Source of the DNA: JAVBQU01 sp031548675
GTDB taxonomy: Bacteria > Bacteroidota > Bacteroidia > Bacteroidales > P3
DNA: 6,996 bases
NCBI GenBank assembly: GCA_031548675.1
Contig: JAVBQU010000229.1
Location: 1-6,996 of the forward strand
Reading direction: 5' to 3'
Shown: positions 1 through 6,143 of the stretch, piece by piece
Position numbering within the stretch: position 1 is the stretch's first letter
Layout of the letters: each line of letters starts with the position of its first letter
Position numbers and translations under genes: made by a program
The notes under the pieces: model-generated
Seen by the model: only the letters and a program-made list of their open reading frames with translations
What the model was told of the DNA's origin: nothing
Database searches by the model: none

Positions 1-22
1 TGAGATAATCTGCGGCATTTGC
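1..22 (-). other. Possible continuation of the ccsA reading frame beyond the stop at 23-25 (cut by window edge)
   Basis: Reading on the minus strand past the TAA at 25-23, the same frame continues as A-N-A-A-D-Y-L to the window edge. This fits the helical stretch that follows this point in one-piece Bacteroidota CcsA proteins, as I remember the family pattern (a ...Y/W-A-x-x-x-x-x-L... segment). The stop would then sit where an aromatic residue is expected. An alternative is a separate downstream gene starting at the ATG at 18-16 in another frame (M-P-Q-I-I-S...). Only seven codons are visible, so neither reading can be settled here. Confidence 0.4.
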
Positions 23-679
23 TTATTGTTTCTGGGTAATTGCTTTATGATAAAGAGGAAATAAATTTCGTATATATACATAATCCTGATAAGACAGATT
101 TTGAGAAAGCATATCTGTAGGGGAGACCCAGAAAACGTTTCCGGACTGTTTGATAGGGAATATTTTTAAAAGACTTCCGTTTTGAACCATCCGAATGAGT
201 TGGAATTTTTCATTCAAAAACAAAGCTTCTTTAATGAACGGTGTTTGATTTTTACTGCTGTACATTTGAGCATAATAAGGAGCTAATTTATAGTTTCCAT
301 ACAAATCAAAAAAATCTTTGATAGCTGCTTGTTTTTTTGAAATACCTAAAAATATTTGCATTTGACGGCTCTTAATTTCAAAAACAGGAACATGATACCA
401 CGATTCGGGGAAAAACAAAAACCCGCTGAGAACTTGTACTGCATCAGCATATTTATAGGAATTTTTGCCTGTGATTTTTAGGGTGAAATCTTGAGCAAAA
501 GTTTGTAAAGGAGCAATACGACCATTGTAACTAATCAGGATTTTTCCGAAAACTTCAGCCTGTTCTGTACTGATAGTGATATTTTCTTTAGATAATGTAT
601 TTTTATTACCAGCGTAGCCATAAAAAAATAGTATAGCAAATCCGAATGCCAAAAAAGGGCGAAGAATCTTATATATCAT
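23..679 (-). CDS. ccsA: CcsA-type cytochrome c biogenesis protein, N-terminal periplasmic part (possibly truncated)
   Basis: This 218-residue protein matches the region that lies between the ResB-like part and the membrane-bound CcsA domain in Bacteroidota System II cytochrome c maturation proteins. Residues 5-24 form a signal or anchor segment. The conserved block E-Q-A-E-V-F-G-K-I-L-I-S-Y-N-G-R-I-A-P-L at 39-58 runs on into QT-A-DFT-K--GK--Y, and GSLLKIFP (168-175) follows near the end. The family works with ResB to carry heme to the periplasm and attach it to apocytochromes. The multi-helix domain with the WWD heme-handling motif is absent here and would lie beyond the left edge. The start ATG (679-677) overlaps the end of resB by 11 nt in a different frame, which implies translational coupling. 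The oddity is the stop at 25-23: homology seems to continue in frame past it, so the gene may be broken by a nonsense mutation or naturally split. The family assignment is fairly sure; intactness is not. Confidence 0.75.
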   Translation of the reverse strand: MIYKILRPFLAFGFAILFFYGYAGNKNTLSKENITISTEQAEVFGKILISYNGRIAPLQTFAQDFTLKITGKNSYKYADAVQVLSGFLFFPESWYHVPVFEIKSRQMQIFLGISKKQAAIKDFFDLYGNYKLAPYYAQMYSSKNQTPFIKEALFLNEKFQLIRMVQNGSLLKIFPIKQSGNVFWVSPTDMLSQNLSYQDYVYIRNLFPLYHKAITQKQ

Positions 680-1409
680 CCGCTTTCCTTTCTTTAAAGA
701 CCGGATGTTTCAATAATTTGCGGAATGTACCTTTTTTATCTAAAAGCATAAAAATAGAAGAGATAAAAAGCAGAAAATAACCGCTGTATGTTATGGGAAT
801 TCCCCAAATATCTTGGTTTAGAGAAAATATACTGCCTTTTCCATCAGAATCGAAAGAGGTTTGATAAAAACGATAACCCTGATAAGTAAAAATATGATTC
901 ATCGAGACTTTCCCGCCTATCGGTTGAATTTGAGTTGTATCATAAATTATAAAATGGCTTACATAATCTGCCGGAGTATCAGTACCCGGATAATATATAA
1001 CTTCGAAAGATGTCAATTCAATTTGGAAAGGAAGTTGTTTTGGAATCCTATTCTCATCTGTAAAAATTTGATTTTTTATATCTTTTCTCAAATGGATAGT
1101 TCCGGTTTGAGAAAAGCAATGCGTAACAAATGCCCCTGCCAATATTAAAAGTAAAGCTAAATGCAGGCAAAGTGCAGGAGTTGATAAACGGGTTTTTTTA
1201 ATAAAAATGTAAATACCAGCACATACTGCCGCAATTGTCCAAAGAATGACAAACCACAAAGAATTGTAAATATGGGTTTGCGTAAATTTTGTTCCGTGGT
1301 TATACTCTATAAATGTAGTTATTATTAATAAAAACGTGATAGAAATAATTGCTCCCCAAGAGATTTTTCCTAAGATGCGGAATTTTTTTGAAGTGTATAA
1401 TTTAGACAT
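669..1409 (-). CDS. resB: ResB-like cytochrome c biogenesis protein
   Basis: This is a 246-residue membrane protein of the short Bacteroidota ResB type. It has three N-terminal membrane helices (about 17-33, 50-70 and 78-98), a periplasmic domain (about 100-203) and a fourth helix (about 204-223). Family hallmarks are the G-T-x-F-x-x-T-H-I-Y motif after helix 1 (39-48), the His-containing helix 3 (H83, H97), YYPGTDTP (139-146), VSMNH (168-172) and GYRFYQTSFDSDG (178-190). ResB works with CcsA in System II maturation, delivering heme and keeping apocytochrome ready for thioether attachment. It is shorter than the roughly 400-residue or longer ResB of Gram-positives and chloroplasts, as expected for this group. 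It is the first gene of a leftward operon and overlaps the next gene by 11 nt. No Shine-Dalgarno is visible before the ATG, but a Bacteroidota-type promoter ends about 22 nt upstream. The usual partners (for example nrfHA) are not in the window. Confidence 0.85.
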   Translation of the reverse strand: MSKLYTSKKFRILGKISWGAIISITFLLIITTFIEYNHGTKFTQTHIYNSLWFVILWTIAAVCAGIYIFIKKTRLSTPALCLHLALLLILAGAFVTHCFSQTGTIHLRKDIKNQIFTDENRIPKQLPFQIELTSFEVIYYPGTDTPADYVSHFIIYDTTQIQPIGGKVSMNHIFTYQGYRFYQTSFDSDGKGSIFSLNQDIWGIPITYSGYFLLFISSIFMLLDKKGTFRKLLKHPVFKERKADDI

Positions 1410-1431
1410 GAGTTTTTAGAAAACTATTTTG

Positions 1432-1462
1432 TAAAGGTATAGAGAATCTTAGAATTAGCAAA
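1432..1462 (-). promoter_or_regulatory. Bacteroidota-type promoter for the resB-ccsA operon
   Basis: On the minus strand TTTG (1462-1459) is followed by exactly 19 nt and then TACCTTTA (1439-1432). This fits the Bacteroidota primary-sigma consensus TTTG-N19..21-TAnnTTTG with one mismatch, at the last base. Transcription would start near 1425-1428, leaving a leader of roughly 16-20 nt before the resB ATG at 1409. It is a motif match only. Confidence 0.5.
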
Positions 1463-1537
1463 GCAATAATTAGTCATTGAATATCTTCTTTGCCAAAAAA
1501 ATGTACAAAAATTTTGCTGTGAATTTTTTTCTTTCTA

Positions 1538-1563
1538 ATTTTGACTGACCGTTTAGTCAAAAT
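1538..1563. promoter_or_regulatory. Palindromic TetR-family operator
   Basis: A 26-bp imperfect palindrome centred at 1550.5 has perfect 9-bp arms, ATTTTGACT (1538-1546) and AGTCAAAAT (1555-1563). Overall 11 of 13 base pairs match. The core TGACTGACCGTTTAGTCA resembles known TetR-family operators of the TGAC(T/C)GACCGGTC(A/G)GTCA type. It lies 13 bp upstream of the tetR start codon, the usual place for autoregulation. No second good copy was found in front of the LolA-like gene, so control of the transport genes would have to run through co-transcription from here. Confidence 0.7.
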
Positions 1564-1568
1564 ATAAT
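1541..1568 (+). promoter_or_regulatory. Candidate tetR promoter overlapping the operator
   Basis: TTGACT (1541-1546) and TATAAT (1563-1568) are separated by 16 nt, close to the general sigma70 pattern rather than the Bacteroidota TAnnTTTG form. Both boxes overlap the operator palindrome, so bound repressor would block polymerase. Transcription would begin around 1574-1577, at or just before the ATG at 1577, giving a leaderless or almost leaderless message. An alternative -7 box, AAATTTTG (1509-1516), has a TTTG upstream but with a 16-nt spacer, shorter than usual for this group; it would place the operator downstream of the start site. Confidence 0.4.
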
Positions 1569-1576
1569 TAACAGGT

Positions 1577-2167
1577 ATGCCGAGAACTAAAGAACAGAAT
1601 GAAACTATTCGCGAACAAAAACGCCGACTGATTATTGATACGGCTTTAGAATTGTTTGCCAACGAAGGTTATTCTCACACTTCCATTGCCCAGATTGCTA
1701 AAAAAGCCGGAATCTCAAAAGGATTACTCTACAATTATTTTACTAGCAAAGAAGATTTGTTGATGGCTGTTTTACAAGGAGGAGTAGAATTGGTTGATTT
1801 TTCGCTTATGAAAAATGAAATGATCGCCGAAGATTTTTTGTTGATGCTTGAGCATATTTTTTCACAAATAGAAGAAAACCGACATTTTTATTTGTTGTTT
1901 ACAGCATTGAGTACACAACCGAATGTGGCTCATATTTATGAAAAATATTCAGCATCGATGCAGGTTTCGGAAATGAAATACTTAACCACTTTCTTTCAAA
2001 AACATTTTAAAACCAATGCAATGCGGGAACTTTTAGTGATGTCGTCGATTATGAAAGGCTATAGTATTTTGGCTTTGTATGGCAATTCGCAGAAAGTAAT
2101 AGAAGTAAATCTACTCAAAAATGCAGTCCTTGATTTCTATAGAGAGCGGCTGGCAGTGAAAAGCTAA
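1577..2167 (+). CDS. TetR/AcrR-family transcriptional regulator
   Basis: A 196-residue protein of typical TetR length. The N-terminal DNA-binding domain covers about residues 12-60, with I-I-D-T-A-L-E-L-F-A-N-E-G-Y (19-32) followed by the helix-turn-helix T-S-I-A-Q-I-A-K-K-A-G-I-S-K-G-L-L-Y-N-Y-F (35-55). The remaining 135 or so residues form the variable ligand-binding and dimerisation domain, which gives no clue to the ligand. It is transcribed away from resB and in the same direction as the LolA-like and ABC transporter genes, starting 70 bp before the first of them. It most likely represses its own promoter through the palindrome at 1538-1563 and, by read-through, the transport operon. 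The start ATG at 1577 is the only sensible one; it has at most a very close AGG (1573-1575) and no spaced ribosome binding site. Confidence 0.92.
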   Translation: MPRTKEQNETIREQKRRLIIDTALELFANEGYSHTSIAQIAKKAGISKGLLYNYFTSKEDLLMAVLQGGVELVDFSLMKNEMIAEDFLLMLEHIFSQIEENRHFYLLFTALSTQPNVAHIYEKYSASMQVSEMKYLTTFFQKHFKTNAMRELLVMSSIMKGYSILALYGNSQKVIEVNLLKNAVLDFYRERLAVKS

Positions 2168-2198
2168 AGGTTCAAAAGTTTATAACTTTATGAACCTT
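2167..2198 (+). repeat. Hairpin at the 3' end of tetR
   Basis: A strong inverted repeat begins on the last base of the tetR stop codon. AAGGTTCA (2167-2174) pairs with TGAACCTT (2191-2198), and AAAGTT (2175-2180) pairs with AACTTT (2184-2189). The loop is TAT, with one bulged A at 2190. The stem totals 14 bp. No T-run follows, so it is not a classical intrinsic terminator. It could act as an attenuator or 3'-end stabiliser between tetR and the next gene. It is made of the same AAGTT/AACTT units found in other gaps of this window. Confidence 0.6.
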
Positions 2199-2209
2199 AC
2201 AAACATTTG
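2179..2209 (+). promoter_or_regulatory. Weak candidate promoter before the LolA-like gene
   Basis: TTTA (2179-2182), a 19-nt spacer and AACATTTG (2202-2209) match the Bacteroidota TTTG-N19-TAnnTTTG pattern with one mismatch in each box. It would give a leader of about 20 nt before the ATG at 2238. The region is AT-rich and repetitive, so a chance match is quite possible. Confidence 0.25.
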
Positions 2210-2231
2210 AATTTAAAAAACTTATAACTCT
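2184..2231 (+). repeat. Degenerate AACYTT array, 7-9-nt period (tetR to LolA-like gap)
   Basis: AACTTT (2184), AACCTT (2193), AACATT (2202), AATTTA (2210), AACTTA (2219) and AACTCT (2226) follow each other at steps of 9, 9, 8, 9 and 7 nt. The array fills the gap up to the next start codon. It belongs to the same family as the arrays at 6173-6203 and, in reverse orientation, 6904-6944. Confidence 0.45.
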
Positions 2232-2237
2232 CATATT

Positions 2238-2987
2238 ATGAAAAAATTAATTCTCTCAATCATGTTTGGTTTCGCTGTAATAGGTATGCAGGCACAAAAC
2301 CTAAGTGCAACAGATATTGTGAAAAAAGCCGATGATAAACTTCGGGGAACTTCTGCATATTCGGAAATCAAAATGACAATAGTCCGTCCCACATGGACGC
2401 GGGAAATCGGATTAAAATCGTGGTCGAAAAGCACAACCTATTCCATGGTTTATATTACATCTCCGGCAAAAGAAAAGGGACAGGCTTTTTTGAAAAGGGG
2501 CAAAGACCTTTGGAACTGGGTTCCCGGCATAGACCGGATGATAAAAATGTCATCATCGGTTATGGGACAGTCGTGGATGGGAAGTGATTTTACCAACGAC
2601 GATATGGTACGGGAATCATCGATAGTGAACGATTACACACATCAGCTTTCCGGAAATGAAAAAGTACGCGAGTTTGATTGTTACAAAATAGTGCTTACAC
2701 CTAAAGAAAATGCCGCTGTGGTTTGGGGTAAGGTTATTATGTGGATTTCGAAAAATGACTTTGATGAAATTAAAACTGAGTTTTATGATGAAGATAATGT
2801 ACTGGTAAATACCATGAATGCGTATGATATCAAAACCTTTGGCAAAAGACAACTTCCCTCTCGTATGGAAGTTATTCCGGCAGATAAACCCAAGCAAAAA
2901 ACGGTTCTGACTGTGCTGAAATATGATTTTGATACTAAAATTGAAGATGCTTTTTTCTCACAACAGAATATGAAGAAAATCCAATGA
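2238..2987 (+). CDS. LolA-fold outer-membrane lipoprotein-sorting protein (TP_0789-like)
   Basis: A 249-residue secreted protein. Residues 1-19 form a signal peptide (K-K, hydrophobic core, then G-M-Q-A before Q20), giving a soluble periplasmic protein without a lipobox cysteine. The mature part carries hallmarks of the LolA-like TP_0789 family: R-P-x-W-x-R (50-55), P-A-K-E-K-G-Q-A-F-L-K (76-86), W-N-W-V-P-G-I-D-R-M-I-K-M (92-104) and Q-S-W-M-G-S-D-F-T-N-D-D (111-122). LolA-type proteins form an open beta-barrel that holds acyl chains, so this is the likely carrier that receives a lipoprotein or lipid from the permeases encoded downstream. It follows tetR after 70 bp. In comparable operons, as I recall them, it sits directly before the permease genes; here a four-helix-bundle gene lies between. 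The stop codon lies within the repeat at 2985-3015. The family is confident; the cargo is unknown. Confidence 0.85.
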   Translation: MKKLILSIMFGFAVIGMQAQNLSATDIVKKADDKLRGTSAYSEIKMTIVRPTWTREIGLKSWSKSTTYSMVYITSPAKEKGQAFLKRGKDLWNWVPGIDRMIKMSSSVMGQSWMGSDFTNDDMVRESSIVNDYTHQLSGNEKVREFDCYKIVLTPKENAAVVWGKVIMWISKNDFDEIKTEFYDEDNVLVNTMNAYDIKTFGKRQLPSRMEVIPADKPKQKTVLTVLKYDFDTKIEDAFFSQQNMKKIQ

Positions 2988-3015
2988 GTTATGAGTTAAG
3001 AATTAATAGTTAATA
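2985..3015 (+). repeat. Direct repeat copy 1 (left of the four-helix-bundle gene)
   Basis: This 31-nt segment matches 3522-3552 at 26 of 31 positions. Both copies begin at a TGA stop codon (of the LolA-like gene here, of the four-helix-bundle gene there) and end in AGTTAATA. Positions 2997-3015 (TAAGAATTAATAGTTAATA) are also a perfect 19-bp inverted match to 3648-3666, and 2996-3011 is a 15/16 inverted match to 3127-3142. Confidence 0.8.
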
Positions 3016-3142
3016 GCTATTTTTACTGCAAAATATATTCAAACCATTAGCTATTAATTTTATCTGACTTTAAAAGCATGGCAATAAATTTATTATAAAA
3101 TATTTATTTTCAAACTATTAGCCACAAACTGTTAATTCTTAA
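2996..3142. repeat. Inverted-arm intergenic unit A (147 bp)
   Basis: The gap between the LolA-like and four-helix-bundle genes is bounded by inverted arms: TTAAGAATTAATAGTT (2996-3011) and AACTGTTAATTCTTAA (3127-3142), complementary at 15 of 16 positions. Near its right end it shares ATTATAAAA (3092-3100) and ATTTTCAAACTATTAGC (3106-3122) with unit B (3627-3635 and 3638-3654, the latter 15/17). No open reading frame or RNA gene is evident inside. It looks like a small MITE-like or repetitive extragenic element. Confidence 0.55.
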
Positions 3143-3164
3143 TTATTAAAACTGACTATTAAAA

Positions 3165-3524
3165 ATGAAAGAAAGTATAATCAGGGATAAATCATATAAA
3201 TTTGCTTCGAGAATTGTAAAAATCTATAAGTTTTTGACCACAGAGCAAAGAGAATTTGTATTATCGAAACAATTGCTACGTAGTGGCACTGCCATTGGTG
3301 CATTGATTCGCGAAGGTCAATATGCACAATCAGATTTAGACTTTATACATAAGTTTAGTATTGCATTGAAAGAAGCAAATGAAACTCAATATTGGTTGGA
3401 ATTGTTGAAAGATAATGATTTTATTGATGAAAAAAGTTTTATATCAATCAATAACGACTGTGTAGAATTGATAAAATTGCTGACAAGTATTATTATTACA
3501 ATGAAAGAAAAGGTAAAGAAATGA
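3165..3524 (+). CDS. Four-helix-bundle protein (23S rRNA intervening-sequence family)
   Basis: A 119-residue protein of the usual family length. The diagnostic core is L-S-K-Q-L-L-R-S-G-T-A-I-G at 33-45, R-E-G-Q-Y-A-Q-S at 49-56, and further on D-F-I-H-K-F-S-I-A-L-K-E-A-N-E-T-Q-Y-W-L (59-78). The N-terminal D-K-S-Y-K-F-A-S-R-I-V-K (8-19) is also typical. Relatives were first found in intervening sequences inside 23S rRNA genes; the fold also occurs in the Avd accessory protein of diversity-generating retroelements, which form pentameric basic bundles that bind nucleic acid. Orphan copies are common in Bacteroidota and their role is not established. No reverse transcriptase, template repeat or rRNA lies nearby, so a DGR or an rRNA insertion is not supported here. 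The gene splits a transport operon and is bracketed by related inverted-arm units, which suggests that it arrived as a cassette. Its stop codon lies within the repeat at 3522-3552. Confidence 0.9.
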   Translation: MKESIIRDKSYKFASRIVKIYKFLTTEQREFVLSKQLLRSGTAIGALIREGQYAQSDLDFIHKFSIALKEANETQYWLELLKDNDFIDEKSFISINNDCVELIKLLTSIIITMKEKVKK

Positions 3525-3552
3525 GTTGCTAGTTAAAAATTAACAGTTAATA
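3522..3552 (+). repeat. Direct repeat copy 2 (right of the four-helix-bundle gene)
   Basis: This is the partner of 2985-3015 (26/31 identical), again starting exactly at a TGA stop codon. Its part 3533-3552 (TTAAAAATTAACAGTTAATA) is also the left arm of unit B and is complementary to 3648-3667 at 17 of 20 positions. Confidence 0.8.
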
Positions 3553-3667
3553 TGTGTGGTTATTTGCATAACTATTACCTTTAATTATGAATTGGTACAC
3601 ATCTCATAAAAACAGACAATCAGTGGATTATAAAAACATTTTCAAATTATTAACTATTAATTCTTAG
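3533..3667. repeat. Inverted-arm intergenic unit B (135 bp)
   Basis: The gap between the four-helix-bundle gene and permease 1 is bounded by arms 3533-3552 and 3648-3667, inverted with 17/20 match. The right arm contains TATTAACTATTAATTCTTA (3648-3666), the exact reverse complement of 2997-3015 at the far side of the four-helix-bundle gene. The unit ends about 9 bp before the permease start codon. The central part (about 3555-3625) shows little similarity to unit A, and no gene is visible in it. Confidence 0.55.
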
Positions 3668-3676
3668 CTATTAACT

Positions 3677-4894
3677 ATGATAAAACTAGCATGGCGGAAT
3701 ATCTGGCGGAATAAACGGCGAAGCGTTATAACTATGGCTTCGGTTTTCTTCGCATTTTTCTTTTGTATCTTTCTTATTTCCATGCAATCGGGTTCGTGGG
3801 GATATATGGTAGAAAATGTACTCCGTACCCAAGTAGGACACATTCAAATTCATCAAAAAGGATATTTCAAAGATCCTCTGGTGGATAATTTGATGACTAT
3901 GCAAGAACCCAAAATCAAAGAAATAGAACAGATGGATAATGTAGCTTATGTATCGCCGCGTTTAGAAACATTTGCCATGGCTTCGTATGAAAAAACCACC
4001 AAAGCGATTGCTCTTATTGCCATCGACCCTGCAAGGGAAAACCGGATGTCGGATTTGGCAAAACATATTGTAAGTGGAAAATATCTGCAAGCCAACGATA
4101 TTAACGGCGTGGTATTGGGACAGAAATTATCAGAATATTTACAAGTCCGTACTGGTGATACAATCGCTTTGATAAGTCAGGGCTATCATGGTGTAAGTGC
4201 AAACGGACTTTTTGTAGTGCGGGGCATTGTTTCACTGCCTATGCCCGAACTAAACCAAAATGGCGTTTATACAAGCATTGCTGCTGCCCAGCAATTTGTA
4301 GGACTGGAAAATGGTTTGAGCAGCCTTTTAATAACACTGAAAGATGCCGATCGGCTTGATGAAACCATAACCAAAGTACAAAAACATGTCGATACCGCAA
4401 ACTTAGAAGTGTTAAGTTGGAAAACCAGCATGAAAAAACTATTAGATCAAGCAAGTTCAGATAAAATATTTTCCCAAATACTAATGGTTATTTTATATAT
4501 GATAGTAGGTTTCGGTATTTTCAGCACTGTTATTATGATGACCAACGAACGCCGCCACGAATTCGGTGTAGTGCTGGCTTTGGGTATGCGTCGGGGTAAA
4601 CTGGCTTCAGTAATGGTATTGGAAATGATAATGCTGGCATTTATCGGCATTGCAGCAGCGCTGGTGGTAACCATTCCGCTTATACAATATTTCCACCTGA
4701 ACCCTATCCCTATGGGTAAAGAAATGGAAGCAGCGATGGCTCAATATGGCATGGAAGCTGTATTTCCGTTCGACAACAATCCTTCCTTATTTGCAGAGCA
4801 AATTTTGATTATAATTTTGATGACAGCGGTAGTTTCCATTTATCCTGTCTTGAAAATTTTTAAACTAAGTATAATCAACGCAGTAAAAGCATAA
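3677..4894 (+). CDS. ABC transporter permease, FtsX/MacB/LolC-E type (permease 1)
   Basis: A 405-residue inner-membrane permease with the four-helix topology of the type VII (MacB/LolCDE) class. Membrane segments lie at about 17-36, 266-288, 313-335 and 373-393, with a large periplasmic domain between the first two (about 38-263). The N-terminal A-W-R-N-I-W-R-N-K-R-R-S (5-16) is the amphipathic start typical of the family. The cytoplasmic loop N-E-R-R-H-E-F-G-V-V-L-A-L-G-M-R-R (290-306) is the coupling helix that contacts the ATPase. The tail ends I-I-N-A-V-K-A, a variant of the usual P-x-x-A-I-R ending. It is followed after 25 bp by a second permease of the same build, so the two probably form a LolC/LolE-like heterodimer. 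The ATG at 3677 follows closely on repeat unit B, so its leader is repeat-derived. The substrate cannot be told from sequence. Confidence 0.9.
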   Translation: MIKLAWRNIWRNKRRSVITMASVFFAFFFCIFLISMQSGSWGYMVENVLRTQVGHIQIHQKGYFKDPLVDNLMTMQEPKIKEIEQMDNVAYVSPRLETFAMASYEKTTKAIALIAIDPARENRMSDLAKHIVSGKYLQANDINGVVLGQKLSEYLQVRTGDTIALISQGYHGVSANGLFVVRGIVSLPMPELNQNGVYTSIAAAQQFVGLENGLSSLLITLKDADRLDETITKVQKHVDTANLEVLSWKTSMKKLLDQASSDKIFSQILMVILYMIVGFGIFSTVIMMTNERRHEFGVVLALGMRRGKLASVMVLEMIMLAFIGIAAALVVTIPLIQYFHLNPIPMGKEMEAAMAQYGMEAVFPFDNNPSLFAEQILIIILMTAVVSIYPVLKIFKLSIINAVKA

Positions 4895-4919
4895 TATCTC
4901 ATTTTTAAATTATAAAAAT

Positions 4920-6143
4920 ATGATTTTCAGTATTGCATGGAAAAATATATGGCGAAATAAGCTGCGGAGTGGCATTATATTGGGAGCTATTGTTATAGGT
5001 TTATTCTCCGGAACTTTTCTTACTGCGTTCATGGCAGGATGGATTAATTATCAAATTAAATCCGATATTAAACAACAAATATCCAATATTCAGATTCATA
5101 AAAAGGAATTTATAGATAATCACGATATATCCGAGTATTTTTTTCGCGATAGTATTGCCGTAAAACTGCAAAAAATACCGGCTATACAGCAAACAGCTTA
5201 CCGTGTGAAAGTAAACGGAATGCTGGCATCAGCAGCCAATGTATCGGGTGTACAGATTAATATGATAAATCCCGAAGAAGAACGTAAAGTATCAACACTT
5301 TACCAAACCATAAGCGATACAAACGGAACATTTTTTGAAAGTTCTTCCAAAAGTCTGCCTATTGTTATCAGTAAAAAAACGGCAGAACGTTTAAAAGTGA
5401 AACTTAAATCGAAAGTGGTATTGACTTTTCAAGATGTTCATGGAGAAATGGTAAGCCTGATGTTTCGGGTGAGCGGTATTTTTAAAACCACCAATACACA
5501 ATTTGATGAGGCTAATATTTTTGTACAGCAAAGCGATGCTTTTGCTTTAACCGGATTACCCGAAGGAGCTGTACACGAAACGGCTGTTTTGCTGCATCAA
5601 TTTGAACAGAACGATGCAACCACAGCCGAAATTCAAAAGCTGTTCCCAAATATGGATGTAAGTGATTGGAAAACATTGGTTCCTGCATTAGCTTTGAGCC
5701 TCTCTTGGATGGATTTGTATAACATTGTAATCTTAGGCATATTCCTTCTAGCTTTGGCATTTGGTATTGTAAATACGATGCTGATGGCGGTTTTGGAGCG
5801 TACCCACGAACTGGGAATGCTGATGTGTATAGGCATGAACCGGCGGAAGATTTTTATCATGATTATGTTAGAAACATTATTCCTTACCTTTTTAGGAAGT
5901 ATGATAGGTATTTTTATAGGCTGGCTGGTTATTTATATCACTTCGCAAAGCGGAATAGATCTTACTTTTATGATACAAGACCATTTCGAAGATTTTGGAT
6001 TCGGTTCTATTCTTTATCCCGAATTTCATTTCAAAGATTTTGTCACTGTAGTAATTCTGGTGTTTTCTACCGGAATCCTCTCAGCTATTTATCCTGCGCG
6101 CAAAGCCCTTAAATTAAACCCCGTAGAATCAATCAGAGCATAA
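4920..6143 (+). CDS. ABC transporter permease, FtsX/MacB/LolC-E type (permease 2)
   Basis: A 407-residue permease with the same plan as its upstream neighbour: A-W-K-N-I-W-R-N-K-L-R-S (6-17), membrane helices at about 17-38, 267-290, 313-339 and 374-393, and a periplasmic domain at about 40-265. It has the coupling-helix motif L-E-R-T-H-E-L-G-M-L-M-C-I-G-M-N-R-R-K (292-310) and a canonical C-terminal tail Y-P-A-R-K-A-L-K-L-N-P-V-E-S-I-R-A (391-407). Both permeases carry Q-I-x-x-I-Q-I-H-like sequence just after helix 1, which supports origin by duplication. The periplasmic domains differ, which fits separate jobs in a heterodimer, one perhaps docking the LolA-like carrier as LolC does. That division is inferred from the Lol model. 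The gene starts 25 bp after permease 1; its stop codon lies next to an 8-bp hairpin. Confidence 0.9.
   Translation: MIFSIAWKNIWRNKLRSGIILGAIVIGLFSGTFLTAFMAGWINYQIKSDIKQQISNIQIHKKEFIDNHDISEYFFRDSIAVKLQKIPAIQQTAYRVKVNGMLASAANVSGVQINMINPEEERKVSTLYQTISDTNGTFFESSSKSLPIVISKKTAERLKVKLKSKVVLTFQDVHGEMVSLMFRVSGIFKTTNTQFDEANIFVQQSDAFALTGLPEGAVHETAVLLHQFEQNDATTAEIQKLFPNMDVSDWKTLVPALALSLSWMDLYNIVILGIFLLALAFGIVNTMLMAVLERTHELGMLMCIGMNRRKIFIMIMLETLFLTFLGSMIGIFIGWLVIYITSQSGIDLTFMIQDHFEDFGFGSILYPEFHFKDFVTVVILVFSTGILSAIYPARKALKLNPVESIRA

Noticed and set aside
861..1148. Plus-strand open frame opposite resB, and other overlapping frames inside the permease and ATPase genes
   Set aside because: They lie fully within well-supported genes, have no recognisable domains or upstream signals, and show the biased composition expected of antisense or shifted frames.
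1474..1662. Minus-strand open frame of 62 codons across the tetR promoter and start
   Set aside because: It covers the operator and the tetR N-terminus, has low-complexity Ile/Lys/Ser-rich sequence and no family resemblance.
2167..2198. Hairpin after tetR as a rho-independent terminator
   Set aside because: The stem is good but AT-rich and is followed by ACAAACATTTG rather than a T-run, so only a structural or attenuator role is suggested.
2168..2237. Second TetR operator in front of the LolA-like gene
   Set aside because: The inverted repeat here (AAGGTTCA...TGAACCTT) has no similarity to the TGACTGACC-type palindrome at 1538-1563; isolated TGACT half-sites elsewhere (for example near 3153) lack a partner arm.
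3165..3524. Four-helix-bundle gene as the Avd protein of a diversity-generating retroelement
   Set aside because: No reverse transcriptase, template or variable repeat is in the window, and the protein looks like the orphan intervening-sequence family.
3165..3524. Four-helix-bundle gene as part of a true 23S rRNA intervening sequence
   Set aside because: The flanks are transporter-operon genes and AT-rich repeats; no rRNA sequence is recognisable.
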